A stretch of 15,835 nucleotides of DNA, from positions 1 through 15,835 of the forward strand of contig DLCS01000089.1 of assembly GCA_002480735.1 (NCBI GenBank), read 5' to 3'. How positions within the stretch are numbered: the stretch's first letter is position 1; each line of letters opens with the position of its first letter. The position numbers and the translations under genes were made by a program. The notes below the pieces were generated by a model. The model worked only from the letters and a program-made list of their open reading frames with translations. It searched no databases and was not told the origin of the DNA. Shown here in pieces: positions 13,407 through 15,835 of this stretch. The DNA comes from Bacillaceae bacterium UBA7792. GTDB lineage: Bacteria > Bacillota > Bacilli > Bacillales > Cytobacillaceae.

Positions 13407-14527
13407 CTTCTAAATATCCGTCTATCTATTCGGTATTCCTCTAATGCCTGCCAATTAATGTTATATCCGATCCCCGTCCCAGCTGGTACTTTGATCACAC
13501 CATGGTCCATTGTAACTTCTGGCTCAATAATATCCTTTTGCCAATATCGATTTGAGGCCGAGGTGTCCCCTGGTAAAATGAATTGGTCTAGCGTCGTCAC
13601 CGCAATATTATGGGCTCTTCCAATTCCTGCCTCGAGCATTCCACCACACCAGACGGGGATTTCATGTTTTTTACAATAATCATTGATTTTTTTTGTTTCC
13701 GTTAATCCGCCGACCCGACCAATTTTGACATTGATGATTTTGCAGCTGCCTAATTCAACCGCCATTTTCACATCATTTAGTGAATAGATGCTTTCATCTA
13801 GGCAGATAGGTGTTTGCAGCTCCTTTTGTAGCTTTGCATGCTCGATGATGTCGGCATGGCCTAATGGCTGCTCAATCATTAACAAATTAAATTCATCAAA
13901 TCTTCTTAGTTGCTCCTTGTCCTTTAAAGTATAGGCGGAGTTGGCATCAACCATTAAGGGAATATGAGGAAATTCCCGCCTTACCTCTTTTAACACATCT
14001 ATGTCGTGATGGGGCTTGATTTTTATCTTAATTCGCTTATAACCTTCCAAAAGAGATTTTTCGATGACTTGAAGTAAATCCTTTGTGGATGGCTGAATCC
14101 CGATGCTGATGCCAACGTCTATTTCCCGCTTCGTTCCCCCTAAGCAATGGGCAAGAGATTGGTTCTGCCGCCTCGCATAGAGATCCCACACAGCCCCTTC
14201 TAGCGCCGCCTTTGCCATATTGTTTCTTCTTATAACGAAAAACCGCTCAGACACCTCATCGGGATGGTTAATTGGAGCTTGAAATAGTAAAGGTATAAGG
14301 TAATCTACCATCATATGCTCAGTTGTCTTGACGGTTTCCTCCGTATACCACGGACTAACAAAGGCCACGGATTCACCGTATCCACGGACACCATCCTTAT
14401 CGATCATCTCGATGACAAAGAACTCCTTATCTTGCATGGTTCCAAAACTAGTGGAGAATGGACTTTTTAATTGCATTTTTAGGCGGTGTAGGATGATTTG
14501 TTGGATTTGGATTGGACTGGTTGACAT
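13397..14527 (-). CDS. o-Succinylbenzoate synthase / N-succinylamino acid racemase family enzyme
   Basis: A 376-residue cytosolic enolase-superfamily enzyme (muconate-lactonising subgroup). The catalytic set is complete: Lys167-x-Lys169 (RIKIKI), metal ligands Asp194 (MVDANSAY), Glu219 (MIEQPLG) and Asp244 (LDESI), and Lys268 (NVKIGRVGG). The spacing of 25, 25, 25 and 24 residues after Lys169 fits the OSBS/NSAR barrel. An N-terminal capping domain covers about residues 5-130. Members either make o-succinylbenzoate for menaquinone (MenC) or racemise N-succinylamino acids in D-amino acid conversion. No other men gene lies nearby and the neighbour is an amino acid receptor, so the racemase role is favoured by context, but the residues do not separate the two. 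The ATG has AGGAGAG at a good distance. It is apparently monocistronic, between two terminators. Confidence 0.88.
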   Translation of the reverse strand: MSTSPIQIQQIILHRLKMQLKSPFSTSFGTMQDKEFFVIEMIDKDGVRGYGESVAFVSPWYTEETVKTTEHMMVDYLIPLLFQAPINHPDEVSERFFVIRRNNMAKAALEGAVWDLYARRQNQSLAHCLGGTKREIDVGISIGIQPSTKDLLQVIEKSLLEGYKRIKIKIKPHHDIDVLKEVRREFPHIPLMVDANSAYTLKDKEQLRRFDEFNLLMIEQPLGHADIIEHAKLQKELQTPICLDESIYSLNDVKMAVELGSCKIINVKIGRVGGLTETKKINDYCKKHEIPVWCGGMLEAGIGRAHNIAVTTLDQFILPGDTSASNRYWQKDIIEPEVTMDHGVIKVPAGTGIGYNINWQALEEYRIDRRIFRRER

Positions 14528-14640
14528 ATTGAAACTCTCCTGTTCTCAATAGGATTTTACTTTATGTAGCTATGAATACCTTGGCGATCGTTGAAAAATG
14601 ATTGTAACTGTCCATAAAAAATTCTAGCAAAAATAAAATG

Positions 14641-14671
14641 ATTAAAGCACTGAGCTACCCAGTGCTTTAAT
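14641..14671. terminator. Terminator after the coiled-coil gene
   Basis: ATTAAAGCACTG, a 7-base loop, then CAGTGCTTTAAT: a 12-bp perfect stem overlapping the stop codon of the coiled-coil gene on the minus strand. Downstream on that strand are CATTTTATTTTT stretches rather than an immediate T run; on the plus strand four more Ts follow directly. Confidence 0.8.
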
Positions 14672-15197
14672 TTTTCTTCAGTATATACAATTCTTTTTCT
14701 AGTGAAAAAACCTTCTCACTCAAAAAGGAAAGTTCATTCGAATGGTGTTCAATAATTGCGTAGCTGGTTTGCTTTGTTAATAAATCAAGTTTGTCATTTA
14801 TTTCTTTAAATCCTATATAAGTCTCTTGGTGCAAGTTACCAAGTGTAGTCTTCATTTCCTTTGTTTCATGTTGTAAATCACCAATTGCAGTTTTCATTCC
14901 ATTTGTTTCATGTTGTAAATCACCAATTGCAGTTTTCATTTCCTTTGTTTCATGTTGCAAATCACCAATGGCCGTTTTCATTCCATTTGTTTCATGCTGC
15001 AAATCACTAATAGCAGTTTTCATTCCATTTGTTTCATGCTGCAAATCGCTAATGGCCGTTTTCATTCCATTTGTTTCATGCTGTAAATCACTGATGGCCG
15101 TTTTCATACCCGTTAATTCTTCTTGTAAGGATTTTTGTCCTTTGTCTAAATGATCAAGTTTAGTCAAAATTAGTTCTAACACTTTTTGGTTGTCCAT
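14667..15197 (-). CDS. Coiled-coil protein with seven tandem 14-residue repeats, unknown function
   Basis: A 176-residue, highly charged protein with no signal or membrane segment. Residues 1-29 (MDNQKVLELILTKLDHLDKG) look helical. Residues 30-127 are seven consecutive 14-residue units of the type GMKTAISDLQHETN, the last one diverged (EMKTTLGNLHQETY). Each unit is two heptads, with Ile/Leu and Thr/Met in the a/d positions. The tail (IGFKEINDKLDLLTKQ and FLSEKVFSLEKELYILKKN) is again heptad-like, so the whole chain should form a long coiled coil and probably oligomerises. The start is the ATG at 15197. A longer in-frame reading from 15248 would begin inside the -35 of a near-consensus promoter, so it is rejected. 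I do not recognise a named family. It reads away from a CRISPR array 75 bases upstream; a functional link is unproven. Confidence 0.82.
   Translation of the reverse strand: MDNQKVLELILTKLDHLDKGQKSLQEELTGMKTAISDLQHETNGMKTAISDLQHETNGMKTAISDLQHETNGMKTAIGDLQHETKEMKTAIGDLQHETNGMKTAIGDLQHETKEMKTTLGNLHQETYIGFKEINDKLDLLTKQTSYAIIEHHSNELSFLSEKVFSLEKELYILKKN
14817..15110 (-). repeat. Seven tandem 42-bp coding repeats
   Basis: Seven in-frame copies of a 42-base unit (294 bases) encode the 14-residue units of the coiled-coil protein. The three start-proximal units encode the ISDLQHETN version. The next three carry Gly in place of Ser, with Asn/Lys and Gly/Glu alternating at the junction. Synonymous differences show the copies are not freshly duplicated. 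Because the unit is a multiple of three, changes in copy number would alter length without a frameshift. Confidence 0.95.
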
Positions 15198-15219
15198 CCG
15201 GTTCACCGCCCCAATTTTT

Positions 15220-15248
15220 ATTATATATGTTAACCATGTTATTTCCAA
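15220..15248 (-). promoter_or_regulatory. Promoter of the coiled-coil gene
   Basis: On the minus strand -35 TTGGAA (15243-15248), a 17-base spacer, and a perfect -10 TATAAT (15220-15225). The predicted start near 15213 leaves a leader of about 16 bases holding a GGGGCGGTG ribosome site before the ATG at 15197. The -35 lies 23 bases from the end of the CRISPR array. Confidence 0.85.
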
Positions 15249-15265
15249 TGCTTTTACAAAAGCAT
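15248..15265. repeat. Perfect inverted repeat beside the CRISPR array end
   Basis: ATGCTTTT-AC-AAAAGCAT, two perfect 8-base arms separated by 2 bases, six bases from the first array repeat and touching the -35 of the coiled-coil gene. There is no T run on either side, so it is not an obvious terminator. It could be an operator or RNA hairpin at the array end. Confidence 0.6.
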
Positions 15266-15271
15266 AAATGA

Positions 15272-15307
15272 GTCTCTATATACCGAAAACTGGGAGAGTA
15301 CCAAAAC
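15272..15307 (-). repeat. Degenerate terminal CRISPR repeat
   Basis: Matches the array repeat except at three bases near its left end (GTCTCTATATACC against GTTTCCCTATACC); the right 29 bases are identical. Read on the minus strand these changes lie at the 3' end of the last repeat, a usual sign of the leader-distal end. Confidence 0.9.
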
Positions 15308-15835
15308 CTATATGCACCGAATGACAGGCTCCGTCGGTTTCCCTATACCGAAAACTGGGAGAGTACCAAAACAACCATCAAGTTAGAATTAATGCAGACA
15401 AAGTTTCCCTATACCGAAAACTGGGAGAGTACCAAAACCGATACTCGGTAACAAATCGTTTGATTTCGGTTTCCCTATACCGAAAACTGGGAGAGTACCA
15501 AAACTGGTCGACAGAGCAGCAAACAAAAATCAGAGTTTCCCTATACCGAAAACTGGGAGAGTACCAAAACCCGAGATGGCTTCGGATTACATTTACGAGT
15601 GTTTCCCTATACCGAAAACTGGGAGAGTACCAAAACCTCTTGCTACTCAGCTGAAAGAAGAGCAGCGTTTCCCTATACCGAAAACTGGGAGAGTACCAAA
15701 ACGCATCCGATATCTCAATCTTGATCATCCAAGGTTTCCCTATACCGAAAACTGGGAGAGTACCAAAACTGGGAATATATCCAATCCATCCTACACGATG
15801 TTTCCCTATACCGAAAACTGGGAGAGTACCAAAAC
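15272..15835 (-). CRISPR. CRISPR array, at least 9 repeats and 8 spacers, probably type II; cut by window edge
   Basis: Repeats of 36 bases start at 15272, 15337, 15403, 15469, 15535, 15601, 15667, 15734 and 15800. All but the first are identical, and the ninth ends exactly at the window edge. Spacers are 29, 30, 30, 30, 30, 30, 31 and 30 bases, and all differ from each other. On the plus strand the repeat begins GTTTCCCTATACC and ends GAGTACCAAAAC. On the minus strand it begins GTTTTGGTACTCTC, which differs by one base from the start of the S. thermophilus CRISPR1 (type II-A) repeat as I remember it. The 36/30 architecture and GTTT...AAAC ends also fit type II. The degenerate left repeat suggests transcription leftward, with the leader and cas genes beyond the right edge. 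No cas gene is in the window, so the subtype is an inference, and types V or VI are not excluded. Confidence 0.97.

Noticed and set aside
15198..15248. N-terminal extension of the coiled-coil protein (MEITWLTYIIKIGAV)
   Set aside because: These codons overlap the -35 and -10 of a TTGGAA-N17-TATAAT promoter and lack a ribosome site, while the ATG at 15197 has one.
15265..15272. AAATGAG just left of the first repeat, resembling the type II-A leader anchor ATTTGAG
   Set aside because: It would put the leader on the side of the degenerate repeat, and the match is partial. The coiled-coil promoter already explains much of the AT-rich sequence there.
15439..15468. Twelve-base match (GGTAACAAATCG) between the third spacer and recQ near 376-387
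   Set aside because: Only 12 of 30 bases match. About 0.3 such matches are expected by chance for eight spacers in a window this size, so it is not evidence for self-targeting.
15378..15728. Open frames with repeated FWYSPSFRYRET-type peptides across the array
   Set aside because: Repeat plus spacer is 66 bases, a multiple of three, so the CRISPR repeat is read in the same frame each time. These are artefacts of the array, not genes.

Overview
The window looks like chromosomal DNA of a low-GC, endospore-former-type member of the Bacillaceae. Nearly every gene has a recognisable Bacillus counterpart (recQ/yocI, nagA-nagB-nagR, ywcJ, an ArtJ-like basic amino acid ABC system). Ribosome sites are strong and purine-rich, lipoproteins carry LSAC/MTAC lipoboxes, and sigma-A promoters are easy to read. 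I cannot name a species.

Layout. (1) 1-1349, minus strand: a HAD hydrolase followed by recQ, which runs off the left edge. (2) 1492-2732, plus strand: an MFS efflux-type transporter with its own promoter and terminator. (3) 2745-6196, minus strand: an amino-sugar operon, nagA-nagB-nagR plus a SIS-domain protein. It is divergent from a plus-strand GlcNAc phosphotransferase gene (6493-8376, fused EIICBA). The shared intergenic region carries two near-identical NagR-type operators, so uptake (PTS), deacetylation (NagA), deamination/isomerisation (NagB) and repression (NagR) form one self-contained GlcNAc regulon. (4) 8410-8835: a small acidic lipoprotein of unknown role. (5) 8979-11254, minus strand: a complete polar/basic amino acid ABC importer (binding protein, permease, ATPase), with a terminator-like hairpin between the binding protein and the permease. 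(6) 11430-12239: a YwcJ-type formate/nitrite channel with a perfect Rex-type operator at its start of transcription. (7) 12422-13234: a second, solitary binding protein paralogous to the one in (5). It keeps a related downstream hairpin and has an ARG-box-like sequence on its promoter. (8) 13397-14527: an enolase-superfamily OSBS/N-succinylamino acid racemase. (9) 14667-15197: a coiled-coil protein with seven tandem 14-residue repeats and a near-consensus promoter. (10) 15272-15835: a CRISPR array of at least nine 36-nt repeats and eight spacers of about 30 nt, cut by the right edge.

The CRISPR array is the main accessory feature. Repeat length, spacer length and the GTTTTGGTACTCTC end read on the minus strand suggest a type II (Cas9) system. 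The left-most repeat is degenerate, so this is probably the leader-distal end. The leader and any cas genes should then lie to the right, outside the window. No cas gene, tracrRNA, tRNA, rRNA or transposase is visible. No gene-free stretch exceeds 300 bases; the longest is 6197-6492, filled by the nag control region.
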